From Gammaproteobacteria bacterium (GTDB lineage: Bacteria > Pseudomonadota > Gammaproteobacteria > Xanthomonadales > Marinicellaceae): a stretch of DNA of 64,000 bases. The position numbers and the translations under genes were made by a program. The stretch spans positions 116,990-180,989 of the forward strand of contig JAUIGR010000001.1 in assembly GCA_030430025.1 (NCBI GenBank), given 5' to 3'. Of this stretch, positions 45,092 to 54,398 are shown one piece after another. Under the pieces are notes generated by a model. That model was not told where the DNA came from and searched no databases. It saw only the letters and a program-made list of their open reading frames with translations. Every line of letters starts with the position of its first letter. Position 1 is the stretch's first letter.

Positions 45092-46349
45092 CTACCATTT
45101 CTTTGGGTAACGCGCCTTTGAGGTCAATCAATAAACCATTCGGTTTTAAAAACTCCCTGACATGTTGAGTTAGATATTGCTGATGAGGAACTGCCAGAAT
45201 AACTAAGTCATAATGGTTGTTTTTTGGTTGTTGGCACAATGTAATGCCCAATTGGGATTGTGACTCTTGTGCGTCAGCCCAATCATCATGGACATCAACG
45301 CGAGCGTGTAATGCCGTTAATTCAGCATGAATGTCAGCAATCCGTGTGTTACGTAAATCAGGACAGTTTTCCTTGAATGTCAGGCCCAGAATCAAAATAC
45401 GGGCATCAACGATGTGTTTTTTGTGCATGGCCATCAGTTTTAAAACACGCGAGGTAACATATTCAGGCATATCCTCATTGATTCTTCGGGCCGTGGCAAT
45501 CAAGGCTGGATAATGACCACTTTGCTGTGATTGATGAATTAAATAATAAGGATCAATGCCAATACAATGACCACCAACTAAACCAGGTGTGAATTTGAGA
45601 AAGTTCCACTTAGTAGCAGCAGTATCAATCACATCCAACACATCAATATTCATCTTATGGAACATCATCAATAGTTCATTCATGAAAGCGATGTTGACAT
45701 CTCGTTGGGTATTTTCAATCGCCTTGGCTGCTTCTGCTACCTGAATAGTGGGTGCCACATGACAACCTGCCGAGATGATGTGACTATACAGTTCTTTTAA
45801 AAATTGAGCGGTAGTATCATTAGATCCAGAAACTACTTTAACAATGTTGGACAAGGTGTGTACTTTGTCCCCTGGATTGATGCGTTCAGGAGAGTAGCCC
45901 AAAAAGAAGTCATGGTTGAGTTTCAAGTCGCTGAGAGATTCTAATAAATGGCCACAGATCCGTTCAGTGGCTCCAGGGTATACTGTGGATTCGTAAATGA
46001 CGACATCACCTTTTTTGAGGTATTGAGCGACAGTGCGAGTGGCTGATTCAAGTGGCTTAAGGTCAGGGTTATTGTTGAGGTCTACAGGCGTCGGTACAGT
46101 GATGATGTAGCAATTGGCATGAGCCAGGTCCTTTTCACAAGCTGAAAAGTTCAGCTTGTTATCAAGTGCTTGTTTCAATGAGACATTGTCAACTTCCAGG
46201 GTTGTGTCTTTACCCTGAGATAATTCTTTGATTCGCGTCGCGTTAATATCAAAACCCAATATGGGAAAATGATTGGCGAAAGCCACAGCAAGCGGTAAAC
46301 CCACATAACCTTGACCGATGACAGCAATGTTGATGTTGTTGATATTCAT
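45078..46349 (-). CDS. UDP-sugar 6-dehydrogenase, TviB/WbpA-like
   Basis: A 423-residue NAD-dependent nucleotide-sugar dehydrogenase that oxidises C6 of a UDP-sugar to the uronate in two steps. N-terminal Rossmann motif VIGQGYVGLPLA (10-21), PTPVD, YESTVYPGATE, and the catalytic cysteine in GLVGGHCIGIDPYYL. The C-terminal domain has LGLTFKENCPDLRNTR. The sequence type fits UDP-GlcNAc or UDP-GalNAc dehydrogenases (TviB, WbpA, WbpO) better than UDP-glucose dehydrogenase. No other capsule or O-antigen genes are next to it. It overlaps the PFK gene by 1 nt (TGATG) and dinB by 14 nt. Confidence 0.9.
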   Translation of the reverse strand: MNINNINIAVIGQGYVGLPLAVAFANHFPILGFDINATRIKELSQGKDTTLEVDNVSLKQALDNKLNFSACEKDLAHANCYIITVPTPVDLNNNPDLKPLESATRTVAQYLKKGDVVIYESTVYPGATERICGHLLESLSDLKLNHDFFLGYSPERINPGDKVHTLSNIVKVVSGSNDTTAQFLKELYSHIISAGCHVAPTIQVAEAAKAIENTQRDVNIAFMNELLMMFHKMNIDVLDVIDTAATKWNFLKFTPGLVGGHCIGIDPYYLIHQSQQSGHYPALIATARRINEDMPEYVTSRVLKLMAMHKKHIVDARILILGLTFKENCPDLRNTRIADIHAELTALHARVDVHDDWADAQESQSQLGITLCQQPKNNHYDLVILAVPHQQYLTQHVREFLKPNGLLIDLKGALPKEMVDERL

Positions 46350-47605
46350 CAGATATCAAAAGGTGGTAGTTTTTTTTCAGTCAACCGTTGGCTGAGACGA
46401 ATGTAATGAGGTAAGCCATTTTTAAAAGGAGGAAATGCTTCACCTTCGATTAGGGGTTGTAAGTAACGTCGGCATGCTTCAGTGATGCCGAAGCCATCAT
46501 CGGTTATATATTCTCTTGGTAGCATTTTTTCGACATTGGCCATGTCTTTCAGTTCAGCAGTGGCGATTTCCCATTGGTAAGGTAGATCATTTAACCTTTT
46601 GATCACAGGCATGGTTGAGTTTTTACCAGCCAGTGCCAGTTCAACCGCTTTTTTGCCGACTGCGTATGCTTGTTCTAAATCAGTTTGAGAGGCTAAATGA
46701 CGAGCAGAACGTTGTAAATAATCACTGATGGCATAGTGGTATTTGTAGCCTAAAGCATCACGAACAATTTGTGCGATAACAGCGGCAACACCACCGAGTT
46801 GGGCATGTCCAAAGGCATCTTTGGTGCCTGCATCAGCCAGGAATTGACCTTCGGCATTGCGTACGCCTTCTGATACCACAACAGAACAATAACCATGACT
46901 TTCGACAGACCATTTGACACGTGATAAAAAAGCATCTTGATCGAAGGGAATCTCTGGAAAGAGAATGATTTGTGGTGGCTCATTTGGATTGGCACCTGCC
47001 AGACCTCCTGCTGCTGCAATCCATCCTGCGTGACGTCCCATCACTTCCATGATGAATACTTTGGTTGAGCTTTCTGCCATGGACTCAACATCGAGACTGG
47101 CTTCCATCATCGATGTTGCAATGTATTTGGCAGTGGTGCCAAAACCAGGGCAGGTATCTGTGATGGGTAGGTCATTATCAATGGTTTTAGGTACACCGAT
47201 ACAGATGACATCCAGGCCATGGGCTTTGGCCATTTGGGATACTTTAAAAGCAGTGTCTGATGAATCTCCACCACCATTGTATAAGAAATAGCCGATGTTA
47301 TGGGCTTTAAAAACCTCAATTAGCCGATTGTACTCCGCTTTTTGTTTTTCTAAATCTTTGAGTTTGAACCGACAGGAACCAAAGGCGCCACCGGGAGTGT
47401 GTCTCAATGCAGCAATGTCAGTATCACTGTGTTGTTGAGTATCTATCAGTTGTTCTCGCAAAACACCTATGATGCCATTCTTGGCGCCAAAAACGGTGCC
47501 AATTTTTTCGTTTTGTCTTGCGGCTTCAATCACTCCACAAGCTGTGGCATTGATAACGGCCGTGACACCACCTGATTGACAATACAAGACATTTTTTTTT
47601 GACAT
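46349..47605 (-). CDS. pfp: 6-phosphofructokinase, pyrophosphate-dependent type
   Basis: A 418-residue phosphofructokinase. N-terminal YCQSGGVTAVINA, then YNGGGDSSDTAFK at the donor-binding site, where an Asp instead of the ATP-type Gly (GGDG) is typical of PPi enzymes, then IGVPKTIDNDLPITD with the lysine of PPi-dependent PFKs, and EVMGRHAGWIAAAGGLA. Use of PPi makes the step reversible, common in bacteria of methylotroph and xanthomonad type. It is the first gene of a three-gene minus-strand cluster with the dehydrogenase and dinB. The donor preference is inferred from motifs only. Confidence 0.9.
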   Translation of the reverse strand: MSKKNVLYCQSGGVTAVINATACGVIEAARQNEKIGTVFGAKNGIIGVLREQLIDTQQHSDTDIAALRHTPGGAFGSCRFKLKDLEKQKAEYNRLIEVFKAHNIGYFLYNGGGDSSDTAFKVSQMAKAHGLDVICIGVPKTIDNDLPITDTCPGFGTTAKYIATSMMEASLDVESMAESSTKVFIMEVMGRHAGWIAAAGGLAGANPNEPPQIILFPEIPFDQDAFLSRVKWSVESHGYCSVVVSEGVRNAEGQFLADAGTKDAFGHAQLGGVAAVIAQIVRDALGYKYHYAISDYLQRSARHLASQTDLEQAYAVGKKAVELALAGKNSTMPVIKRLNDLPYQWEIATAELKDMANVEKMLPREYITDDGFGITEACRRYLQPLIEGEAFPPFKNGLPHYIRLSQRLTEKKLPPFDI

Positions 47606-47773
47606 TTGTTAAATCCTAGTTATTTAAATGTATTGACTTATACTGAGTCTCTCGTGTACTGTGGCACATTTTTTTAAAGAACATCATCAGTGTAAGATTG
47701 TTGGCTAAATTTTACTCTATTTTGGGAGGCTGTTTCATGACAGTTAAACCTTATTGATTAAGAGAGCAAATTT

Positions 47774-48337
47774 ATGAGAATCGTTTTATTGGGTGCGCCT
47801 GGTAGTGGTAAAGGGACACAGGCTAAAATTTTGGTTAAAAAACAGGGCATACCACATATTTCAACGGGCGACTTGTTACGAAGTGCCATTGCGGCTAAAT
47901 CCAAATTAGGTTTGGCAGCTAAACAAGTGATGGATCGAGGTGATTTGGTTTCAGATGAGATTGTATTGGGTATGTTGAAAGAACGTTTGAGTGAGACAGA
48001 TGCTCAAAAAGGTTTTATTTTAGATGGTTTTCCAAGAAACTTAGTACAAGCTGAGATGCTATCGGAGTTGTTTGCTGAGCTGGGTTTATCTCTGGATCAT
48101 GCGTTGTTGATAGAAGTTGACCCTGATGAGGTTGTGGCAAGAATTGCCAAGCGGGCAGAGATTGAAGGTCGGTCTGATGATACCGAAGAAGTAGTTCGTA
48201 ACCGTTTACAAGTGTACAAAGAACAGACAGCTCCTGTTGCTGATTATTATAAAGAACAAAACATTGTTTCAGAAATTATGGGTGCGGGAACAATTGAGGA
48301 TGTTCAAAAACGTATTGAAGCTGTTTTGCGTTTTTAA
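47774..48337 (+). CDS. adk: adenylate kinase (short form)
   Basis: A 187-residue cytoplasmic enzyme interconverting ATP+AMP and 2 ADP. P-loop GAPGSGKGTQ (7-16), AMP-site STGDLLRSAI and the FILDGFPRNLVQAE signature. The LID is the short type (AKRAEIEGRSDDTEEVVRNRL), lacking the ~27-residue zinc/beta insertion of E. coli Adk, as in xanthomonads and many other bacteria. The start ATG has AGAGAG upstream. Divergent from the PFK gene with a 168-nt gap; a functional link to glycolysis is plausible but not shown. Confidence 0.95.
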   Translation: MRIVLLGAPGSGKGTQAKILVKKQGIPHISTGDLLRSAIAAKSKLGLAAKQVMDRGDLVSDEIVLGMLKERLSETDAQKGFILDGFPRNLVQAEMLSELFAELGLSLDHALLIEVDPDEVVARIAKRAEIEGRSDDTEEVVRNRLQVYKEQTAPVADYYKEQNIVSEIMGAGTIEDVQKRIEAVLRF

Positions 48338-48363
48338 TCGAAATTGAGTGCTCGGAATGGCTC

Positions 48364-48612
48364 TTATTTTTGTTTTCGGCTGATGACTCTGAATATCCTT
48401 TCAGCATCAATGTCATGAGTTAAACTACAATCTGAGTATTGATGGTCAAAACGTTCACACCAGCTTTGTATATCTAATTCTGCATGTATATCGGTGACAG
48501 TAATTTCTATTATGCTGCCAGATGGTAATTGTGATAGCTTTTGTTTAACTAACATCAATGGTATTGGACAGTTTAGTCCACGTGCGTCAATATATGTGAT
48601 TTTTTCAGTCAT
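48364..48612 (-). CDS. TusA/SirA-family sulfur carrier-like protein
   Basis: An 82-residue cytoplasmic protein. The family motif DARGLNCPIPLMLVKQ contains the CPxP active-site cysteine that carries sulfane sulfur in TusA. The rest follows the two-layer fold (IIEITVTDIHAELDIQSWCERF). I use ATG 48612 (MTEKITYIDARG); the frame extends seven codons upstream. True TusA, YedF or a related protein cannot be separated by eye. It converges on adk with 26 nt between stops. Confidence 0.85.
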   Translation of the reverse strand: MTEKITYIDARGLNCPIPLMLVKQKLSQLPSGSIIEITVTDIHAELDIQSWCERFDHQYSDCSLTHDIDAERIFRVISRKQK

Positions 48613-48660
48613 AATTAAAGATTGTAGAGTCAATCAAGGCATGAATAAAGCCCAGAAATG

Positions 48661-48688
48661 TAAAAGACCGCTATCTAGCGGTCTTTTA
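48661..48688 (-). terminator. terminator at the end of the minor pilin operon
   Basis: A perfect 13-bp palindromic stem, TAAAAGACCGCTA (48661-48673) and TAGCGGTCTTTTA (48676-48688). It works in both orientations. It lies 23 nt after the pilE stop on the minus strand. A closely related hairpin is at 55697-55721. Confidence 0.85.
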
Positions 48689-48710
48689 TCGGTTTAAAAT
48701 CGCCTGGAAG

Positions 48711-49115
48711 TCAATCCCAGCAGCCACTTTCTGGTGTTTTATTTCCCATTGAATCTAATGAAAATACTGGGCAATCAGTATCCTGTGCTTGAGTGCCATA
48801 AGGCTGAGCCGTAATTGTGTATTCAGTATCACTTGATTCTAAATTGATGGTGTATTTTCTGTCGTTGTTGTCATCTGGATCAGGGAAAACCACAGACAGG
48901 TTTAAATCTGCTGCAGAACCATATCTATTTTTATTAGCATAAAACCGTTCTTGCATATGTGAGACTTGCAATAAATCATTCATGGCTTCTGTGCGATTGG
49001 AACGCAGTACATACTGTCTATAGTTTGGGATTGCATAAGCGGCCAACAAACCCATAATGGCCAGTGCTATCAGCAACTCAATGAGTGTAAACCCATATGG
49101 CTTTTTTATTTTCAT
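48711..49115 (-). CDS. pilE: type IV pilin-like protein, PilE-type minor pilin
   Basis: A 134-residue prepilin. The start ATG 49115 follows GAGGA by 8 nt and gives a short basic leader MKIKKPYG cleaved before FTLIELLIALAIMGLLAAYAIP, the class III signal with Glu+5. The C-terminal pair of cysteines (DCPVFS ... ESGCWD) forms the usual D-loop. The position at the end of fimT-pilV-pilW-pilX-pilY1 and the length match the minor pilin PilE of Pseudomonas-type clusters. It would be processed by PilD and incorporated at the pilus tip complex. Confidence 0.92.
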   Translation of the reverse strand: MKIKKPYGFTLIELLIALAIMGLLAAYAIPNYRQYVLRSNRTEAMNDLLQVSHMQERFYANKNRYGSAADLNLSVVFPDPDDNNDRKYTINLESSDTEYTITAQPYGTQAQDTDCPVFSLDSMGNKTPESGCWD

Positions 49116-49156
49116 ATATATCCTCAATTTTTAACTTTACTATGAGTTTTACATTC

Positions 49157-50158
49157 TTATAAGTCAATACGATTCCAACTTCTTCTTCGCCAAGTAAAAT
49201 CAGGAATGCTGACTGATATCTCAGAACAGTCTTCATCATCTTGACAATCAGAGCCTCCAGTATCAGTACTGATAATTAATATTTCACCTCCACCGCCGGC
49301 ATAACCGATGGGTGTGATGCCAAACACTTGGTCTTCAATATAAACACCATCTGCTGTACCATTATTCAGTAATGACCCTCCATAAGGTTGTCCTCCTGTT
49401 CTGTTATCAACAGCCATCACCCAGCTGGCACCACCTGTTGCACAGCCGTTACCCGCTTTGGGTAGGTAGCTAGAAAATACCAAGATATGGGCACTGGCCC
49501 GAGTGGCCATTTTGGCTATGATCCGCTCACCCTCACCGGGCAGTAAAACTCGCCAACCTAGATGGTCACCTTTGTTTACGGTGTTATTAGTGATGGTTCT
49601 TGTTTGTTCGTCGGTATTGATCGTTTGTTCTACAATATTGTCATCTAAAGGATTGATTGGATATTCATTGGCACCAGCACCTTTATCAAAAATACCTAGG
49701 ACGTACTGGTCTTGGTTGATTAAGTCTGAACGATCTGTCACTTCAATGAACTTACCTGTACCAACATGTACCATGATGTCTGTTATGGCATTAGAGAAGT
49801 TTTGATATTGAGTTAATCTCAGTGGAGTAGTGATCGGTGTTTTATATGGACTGATGGTTTCAATCATTTTTTCCATAGGAAAATCCGGTTGTGTTAAATC
49901 AATCCGGTAAACGTCCCCTCTTAAGTCACCAACAAAAACAGCATCCCCTGTAATGTCATAGGGGACATCAGAAACGACAGCCGATGCCATTCCATTGGTA
50001 CGTGTATAGTTTCCCTGGGAGGTTCTGAATTTCTTTAAAACAGTGCCATTAGTGACATCAACCATAAACAATACAGAATCTCCGTCACCTACGAGCCCAT
50101 CATCAATCACACTGTTGTATCCATTAGGCAATAAAGCAGCCCATTTGTTGTTAGACAT
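49157..50158 (-). CDS. pilY1: PilY1 C-terminal part (after frameshift)
   Basis: A 333-residue frame beginning MSNNKWAALLPNGYNSVIDD, which is the middle of the PilY1 beta-propeller (NxGKWAxxFGNGYNS in relatives). It runs to the family C-terminus (FTWRRRSWNRIDL). PilY1 is the large tip-associated adhesin and mechanosensor-like protein of type IV pili. Its frame overlaps the N-terminal part by 52 nt in a different frame; inserting one base before its ATG restores GDPFITRMSNNKWAAL. The ATG at 50158 may be fortuitous, so it is uncertain whether this fragment is made. Confidence 0.88.
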   Translation of the reverse strand: MSNNKWAALLPNGYNSVIDDGLVGDGDSVLFMVDVTNGTVLKKFRTSQGNYTRTNGMASAVVSDVPYDITGDAVFVGDLRGDVYRIDLTQPDFPMEKMIETISPYKTPITTPLRLTQYQNFSNAITDIMVHVGTGKFIEVTDRSDLINQDQYVLGIFDKGAGANEYPINPLDDNIVEQTINTDEQTRTITNNTVNKGDHLGWRVLLPGEGERIIAKMATRASAHILVFSSYLPKAGNGCATGGASWVMAVDNRTGGQPYGGSLLNNGTADGVYIEDQVFGITPIGYAGGGGEILIISTDTGGSDCQDDEDCSEISVSIPDFTWRRRSWNRIDL

Positions 50159-52563
50159 CGTGTAATAAATGGATCACCATAACTGAAGCCCATGTCTTTG
50201 TCATGATAATCTGTGAATTCCCATAGCACACTGGGTGTGGAGGGGTTAGTGATATCAAGCGCATAATAGCCTTGCCCACCTAGTCGTAAACCGCCAATGG
50301 CTACTGTTCGCCATTGATTATTAGTGAACACATCTCTGACTACGGGAGTGGAGTCTACGAAATTCTTGTGCTCATAATCTGGATTAGCCAGCAGATGCAT
50401 GTTGCTAAGGGCTAAGGACGGTATGAATGCCCATATTTCTTTACCAGTGTTTGCATCAAACGCATGTAACATACCATCATTGGCGCCAACTAATAATAAG
50501 TTCTGCCTTTGGGCGTATTCAACTTTGAAATCTTTGTAGGGTTTGTTAGTGGCTACAATGTCGGATTCTTCTGGAAAGGCATCATCAGAATAACTCTCAC
50601 TGGGTCCACGAACAACTTTAGCAGAAGAATGTATTACATCGCCCAGCAATACCCTTCGGTTTCGGAAAAACCCACCATTTTTTTCTTCTAAAGTCTGATC
50701 TCCTCTCAAGTAATTAATCAACTGCTCCAGTGTGGCTTGCTCATTCTGAATGAGACTTGATTGTGATAGTTTAGACTGTTGGTTGCTATTTAAACTACCA
50801 GGCTTAAAAGTGGTGGTTTCGTTTGTTAAAGGATCATAAGTGAAGATTTTCCTTTCATCAAATGTTTGAGATTGTGGAACTTCCAGGCCATTCAAAGCAC
50901 CACAAGGACCACCTGTAAGAAGACAGGCGGCATCCCACAATACATCTCCAACAGTCCCATCTGAATTTAGTTGCTCTGCGATAACTGAACCACTCCAGTC
51001 AGTGGCATCAAAGCTGGTTCGGTATAAAGTGGTGTTTTCAGTGATGATGTTTGATGAAATACTGGAAACACTACTGGAACCGCTTCTGCGGGTTTTGAGC
51101 TTTTCTATTAACGCCAGGAAAGCATCTGTCAGTTCATTGGGGTTTCTTACACTAAAAAACTCACCACGACTGTTAATGGCTCCATGCCACATGTCATCGA
51201 TTTCTTCTTCTGAATCATTTCCACCTAAGTTTGGCCAATCACCATTGGCACGTAATTGTGGATAAGCTTCAGGAAAATCGAGAGTACCATTGACACCTAA
51301 ACCAATGACAAAATTAACCATGTGTTGCCAGTTAGCAGGGTCATTTCCTGGGTTCCAATAAAGTGCTTCATTATCCCAGGGGTCTTGCCCAACGCCGAGA
51401 GGAATTTCTTCTCCTTGTGCATTAGTTAAATCACCCAAATATTTAGGCACACCGTTATCGATATTGCTTTTTAAGTCTTGCGCCCAATAATTAAAAGCCA
51501 CATCAGCAAAACTATCTGAGCTGGACGATTCCCGATAGATGATGGATTCGCCAGATGGGTTATACGTTGTTCCATCTGGGAATGTGGTGGTGCTGTCATC
51601 CGGTACAGTTAGGGCATTGGAGTTACCCTGGCCGTTTTGGTAACTGTTTGTCAGTAGCACATGAAAATTTTGTTGACAACCCAGAAGTTCGCCGACACCA
51701 TCTTCTCGATAAGGCTGATCAGTTTTGAATAATTCTCCGGCTCGATACATAGCAGGAATCAGGGCATCACCACCACCCGCTTTTAGATTCAGTAACCAGT
51801 CCCAAAAAGCTTCTCTATGATCCCCTTTAAGTGGCATCATTGGCACCTCGAACCCACTGTTTTTCTTGAAACTTTGCCAGCTGATTTTAAAGTCTTCATC
51901 TAAGACGCCAAAGGCTCGTGAGGCAGATGATTTAATGAGCATATTTCGGCTATGGTAGTAAGAATACCAGTTGGCAAAATTTGTTTCCTGATCAGCTGGG
52001 ATTTCTACCTTTTCATAATTATCGTTGTCACCCACATCGTTGGGATAGTTAGTGCCAATGTATTTATTATAAAAAGCACGGACACCCGTGACATTACCAG
52101 ACCCATAAGTTGTTTGAGTCCCATTCTGAGCATTGTAATTAGAAATCACTTTGTAGTCTGTAGCGAGGTCCACTTGTGCACTGACATTAACCCCATTCTC
52201 TAACTCAAAACCGTCAACCCAAGCGGCATTGAAGTTTGAGTCTGGATAAGGCGTGCCATCAGAAAATAAGGGCGGGTAATAAACCACTTCAGGATTATAA
52301 TAATTGATATTAACCGCTGGTGAGGCAACAGCATCTTTGTTCTTAGGCAGATTGCCTTCATAACCCTCTACATAAAATAGAGTTGTTTTTTGTGTTTTGG
52401 GGGAATTGTCAAACGACAGCGCAATAGCTGGTGGGACGGAGTCCTGTAAATAAAGCGGTACATCGGTCAGGTTCAATGGTTCAGCATATGAGGTATTAAT
52501 ACCTGCTAGGGCAACACCACAGGCTGTGATTAGTATCCTAGATATGTCATTGATTATTTTCAT
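50107..52563 (-). CDS. pilY1: PilY1 N-terminal part (frameshifted near 50158)
   Basis: An 818-residue frame with a signal peptide (MKIINDISRILITACGVALAGINTSYA). It then contains a vWA-like N-terminal region, the linker RRSGSSSVSSISSNIITENTTLYR, and the start of the propeller (LLVGANDGMLHAFDANTGKEIWAFIP, FVDSTPVVRDV, WRTVAIGGLRLGGQGYYALDIT, GFSYGDPFIT). After GDPFITR the frame goes out of register and stops 17 residues later. With the downstream frame the complete protein would be ~1135 residues, a normal PilY1. No homopolymer is at the break. Middle gene of the minor pilin operon. Confidence 0.9.
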   Translation of the reverse strand: MKIINDISRILITACGVALAGINTSYAEPLNLTDVPLYLQDSVPPAIALSFDNSPKTQKTTLFYVEGYEGNLPKNKDAVASPAVNINYYNPEVVYYPPLFSDGTPYPDSNFNAAWVDGFELENGVNVSAQVDLATDYKVISNYNAQNGTQTTYGSGNVTGVRAFYNKYIGTNYPNDVGDNDNYEKVEIPADQETNFANWYSYYHSRNMLIKSSASRAFGVLDEDFKISWQSFKKNSGFEVPMMPLKGDHREAFWDWLLNLKAGGGDALIPAMYRAGELFKTDQPYREDGVGELLGCQQNFHVLLTNSYQNGQGNSNALTVPDDSTTTFPDGTTYNPSGESIIYRESSSSDSFADVAFNYWAQDLKSNIDNGVPKYLGDLTNAQGEEIPLGVGQDPWDNEALYWNPGNDPANWQHMVNFVIGLGVNGTLDFPEAYPQLRANGDWPNLGGNDSEEEIDDMWHGAINSRGEFFSVRNPNELTDAFLALIEKLKTRRSGSSSVSSISSNIITENTTLYRTSFDATDWSGSVIAEQLNSDGTVGDVLWDAACLLTGGPCGALNGLEVPQSQTFDERKIFTYDPLTNETTTFKPGSLNSNQQSKLSQSSLIQNEQATLEQLINYLRGDQTLEEKNGGFFRNRRVLLGDVIHSSAKVVRGPSESYSDDAFPEESDIVATNKPYKDFKVEYAQRQNLLLVGANDGMLHAFDANTGKEIWAFIPSLALSNMHLLANPDYEHKNFVDSTPVVRDVFTNNQWRTVAIGGLRLGGQGYYALDITNPSTPSVLWEFTDYHDKDMGFSYGDPFITRCLTTNGLLYCLMDTTV

Positions 52564-52577
52564 TTTTTCACCCTTAA

Positions 52578-53138
52578 TTAATTTGTTCTCGTTGAAAACA
52601 CTGATTCAACCATATTAATGATTTTTCCGTCGCCACTGACTGACTTAGCTGTAATTCTGTAATTTCGCAACAACCCAGCTGACCCTCCATAACCATCATC
52701 ACCAAACTCTGCCAAGCCTACATTTCCAGCTCCACCAGATATTTCTTCAATAATGTAGCGCGGGTTGAGTTTTAAGCTGGCATCTTCCTCAGATGTGAAA
52801 TCATGATGATGTTCTGTACCCAAATTACGCCATTCCCGGTCGGCACGAAAGGCAATGACATCAGGTGCACCTAAGGTGTAAACACCAAAAGTCGCTGTTT
52901 CATCGGCGATCAGTGCCACTCCATTACTTGTGGCATAGTAATTCCATAGAAAATCTTCAGCTGCCCTTAATGCGCTCTCTGCACCGCCTTCGGATAGACT
53001 TTTATTACGCAGGCTGGCTGCCATTTTTTCTTCAAGTGCTGTATTTTTCATAGAAGTGAGACCGATCAGTGTCATGATTAACATCAAGACAAGTCCAACA
53101 ATCAGCGTAGCCCCCTTTTGTTTGTTTTTACTTTTCAT
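52578..53138 (-). CDS. pilX: minor pilin-associated protein PilX
   Basis: A 186-residue protein with the PilX N-terminal domain: QKGATLIVGLVLMLIMTLIGLTSMKNTALEEKMAASLRNKSLS, a class III-like signal cleaved after G (KGA), lacking Glu+5 as is usual in PilX. The mature domain starts with ESALRAAEDFLW. It lies 14 nt upstream of pilY1 and is part of the complex that primes pilus assembly. Confidence 0.92.
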   Translation of the reverse strand: MKSKNKQKGATLIVGLVLMLIMTLIGLTSMKNTALEEKMAASLRNKSLSEGGAESALRAAEDFLWNYYATSNGVALIADETATFGVYTLGAPDVIAFRADREWRNLGTEHHHDFTSEEDASLKLNPRYIIEEISGGAGNVGLAEFGDDGYGGSAGLLRNYRITAKSVSGDGKIINMVESVFSTRTN

Positions 53139-53156
53139 ACCCCCCCCTTAATTAAA

Positions 53157-54398
53157 TTATAAATTGTTTGAGTTCAAAGCAATGGTTTCTGTGAATTCTC
53201 TTCGATACATTTTGCCGCTATCTATGCCGGAAGGTAGGGTCGTTGGTAGCTGTTCTTGAAAACCGTCTACTGAATAAACATAGCTTTCAGAATCACTCAT
53301 TGTGCTGTTATAAACAGTATTAAGTAAAACGTGCACACGTACTGCAAAAACAGAACGCCACAGACAACCGAGTTCATTTCCCATTGGATCCAATCCAAAG
53401 TCAGCTGGTACCAAGGGTGGTGTAACACAGGATGCTGTGGGCGCAGAATGAACCTCGTCAGCTGATAGGTACCCTATGGTTCCATCATTAAAGCGCACAC
53501 CGTAAAACACATCAAATCGTTCAACACCTTCTATGACTTCAGTGGGATCATTGTCATCTTCGACCCTATATAGTGTGCTGATCAGCCGGTCACTATTGGA
53601 GACATCTTGTTTGAGGGCCACATAGTATGAAACGGTGTTGAAATTTTTGGTGAAATTAAAAACCTGGGTCATAGAGTTTTTGCTCGCCCAACTAACACTA
53701 GCCAACGGGTCATCTGTTGCTTCAGGAATGGAAAGTTTATTGCCACCTAAAATATCTGCATGAGTGATGAGTGCCTTATAACAGTTGGCTATCAATATTT
53801 GATCATCTGCCTGTAATGATAAGTTATCTGCAATAGGAGATTCAGATAATTGAATCACAGAGTTAGTGCTTGGAGTGATGGTGTCATCAACCAGTACACC
53901 CATACCTTTCAATACCCGCATGGTCAACACATCAGTCATTTTTGCTCTGGCACCAGCTGTTGTTCCAGCTGTTGGAATGTTAAACAGGCTGTTTCCACCT
54001 GGTTCTACCGAGAGGTCTGGAGTACAGGAACCATCAAGACCACACTCATGTCCTTGTATCAGATATTGTGGGTCAATCAGACCACTGGTTGGTAATCCAT
54101 TATTAAGTGTTACAGCGCTATACATGGGTCGTGCTGCGAAACCTTGGCTAATAACCTGTGGGCTGTCCATAGAAATTGAAGTACACGGTTGAGCACCAAT
54201 GGCTTCAACATCATTTTTCATCCGCATCATCATGAATCGGCCATTTTCTTGCAATCTAGCCAGTCCATTTTGAGAAACATTCATGGCAGAAACATTGGTG
54301 AATATTTTAGTTAAACCGAGTAGTACGATGAGTCCAATCACCATAGCGACCATCAGTTCAATGAGTGTGAAACCTTGTTTGTAAGTTGATTTTTTCAT
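53157..54398 (-). CDS. pilW: minor pilin PilW
   Basis: A 413-residue minor pilin. The prepilin signal KQG-FTLIELMVAMVIGLIVLLGLTKIF has Glu+5, followed by SQNGLARLQENGRFMMMRMKNDV, the PilW domain motif, and a large C-terminal beta-rich domain with several cysteines (CTSISM, ECGLDGSC, SCVTPP, GCLWRSVFAVRVHVLLNT). It overlaps pilV by 4 nt. Larger than the usual ~270-350 residues because of inserted loops. Confidence 0.92.
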   Translation of the reverse strand: MKKSTYKQGFTLIELMVAMVIGLIVLLGLTKIFTNVSAMNVSQNGLARLQENGRFMMMRMKNDVEAIGAQPCTSISMDSPQVISQGFAARPMYSAVTLNNGLPTSGLIDPQYLIQGHECGLDGSCTPDLSVEPGGNSLFNIPTAGTTAGARAKMTDVLTMRVLKGMGVLVDDTITPSTNSVIQLSESPIADNLSLQADDQILIANCYKALITHADILGGNKLSIPEATDDPLASVSWASKNSMTQVFNFTKNFNTVSYYVALKQDVSNSDRLISTLYRVEDDNDPTEVIEGVERFDVFYGVRFNDGTIGYLSADEVHSAPTASCVTPPLVPADFGLDPMGNELGCLWRSVFAVRVHVLLNTVYNSTMSDSESYVYSVDGFQEQLPTTLPSGIDSGKMYRREFTETIALNSNNL

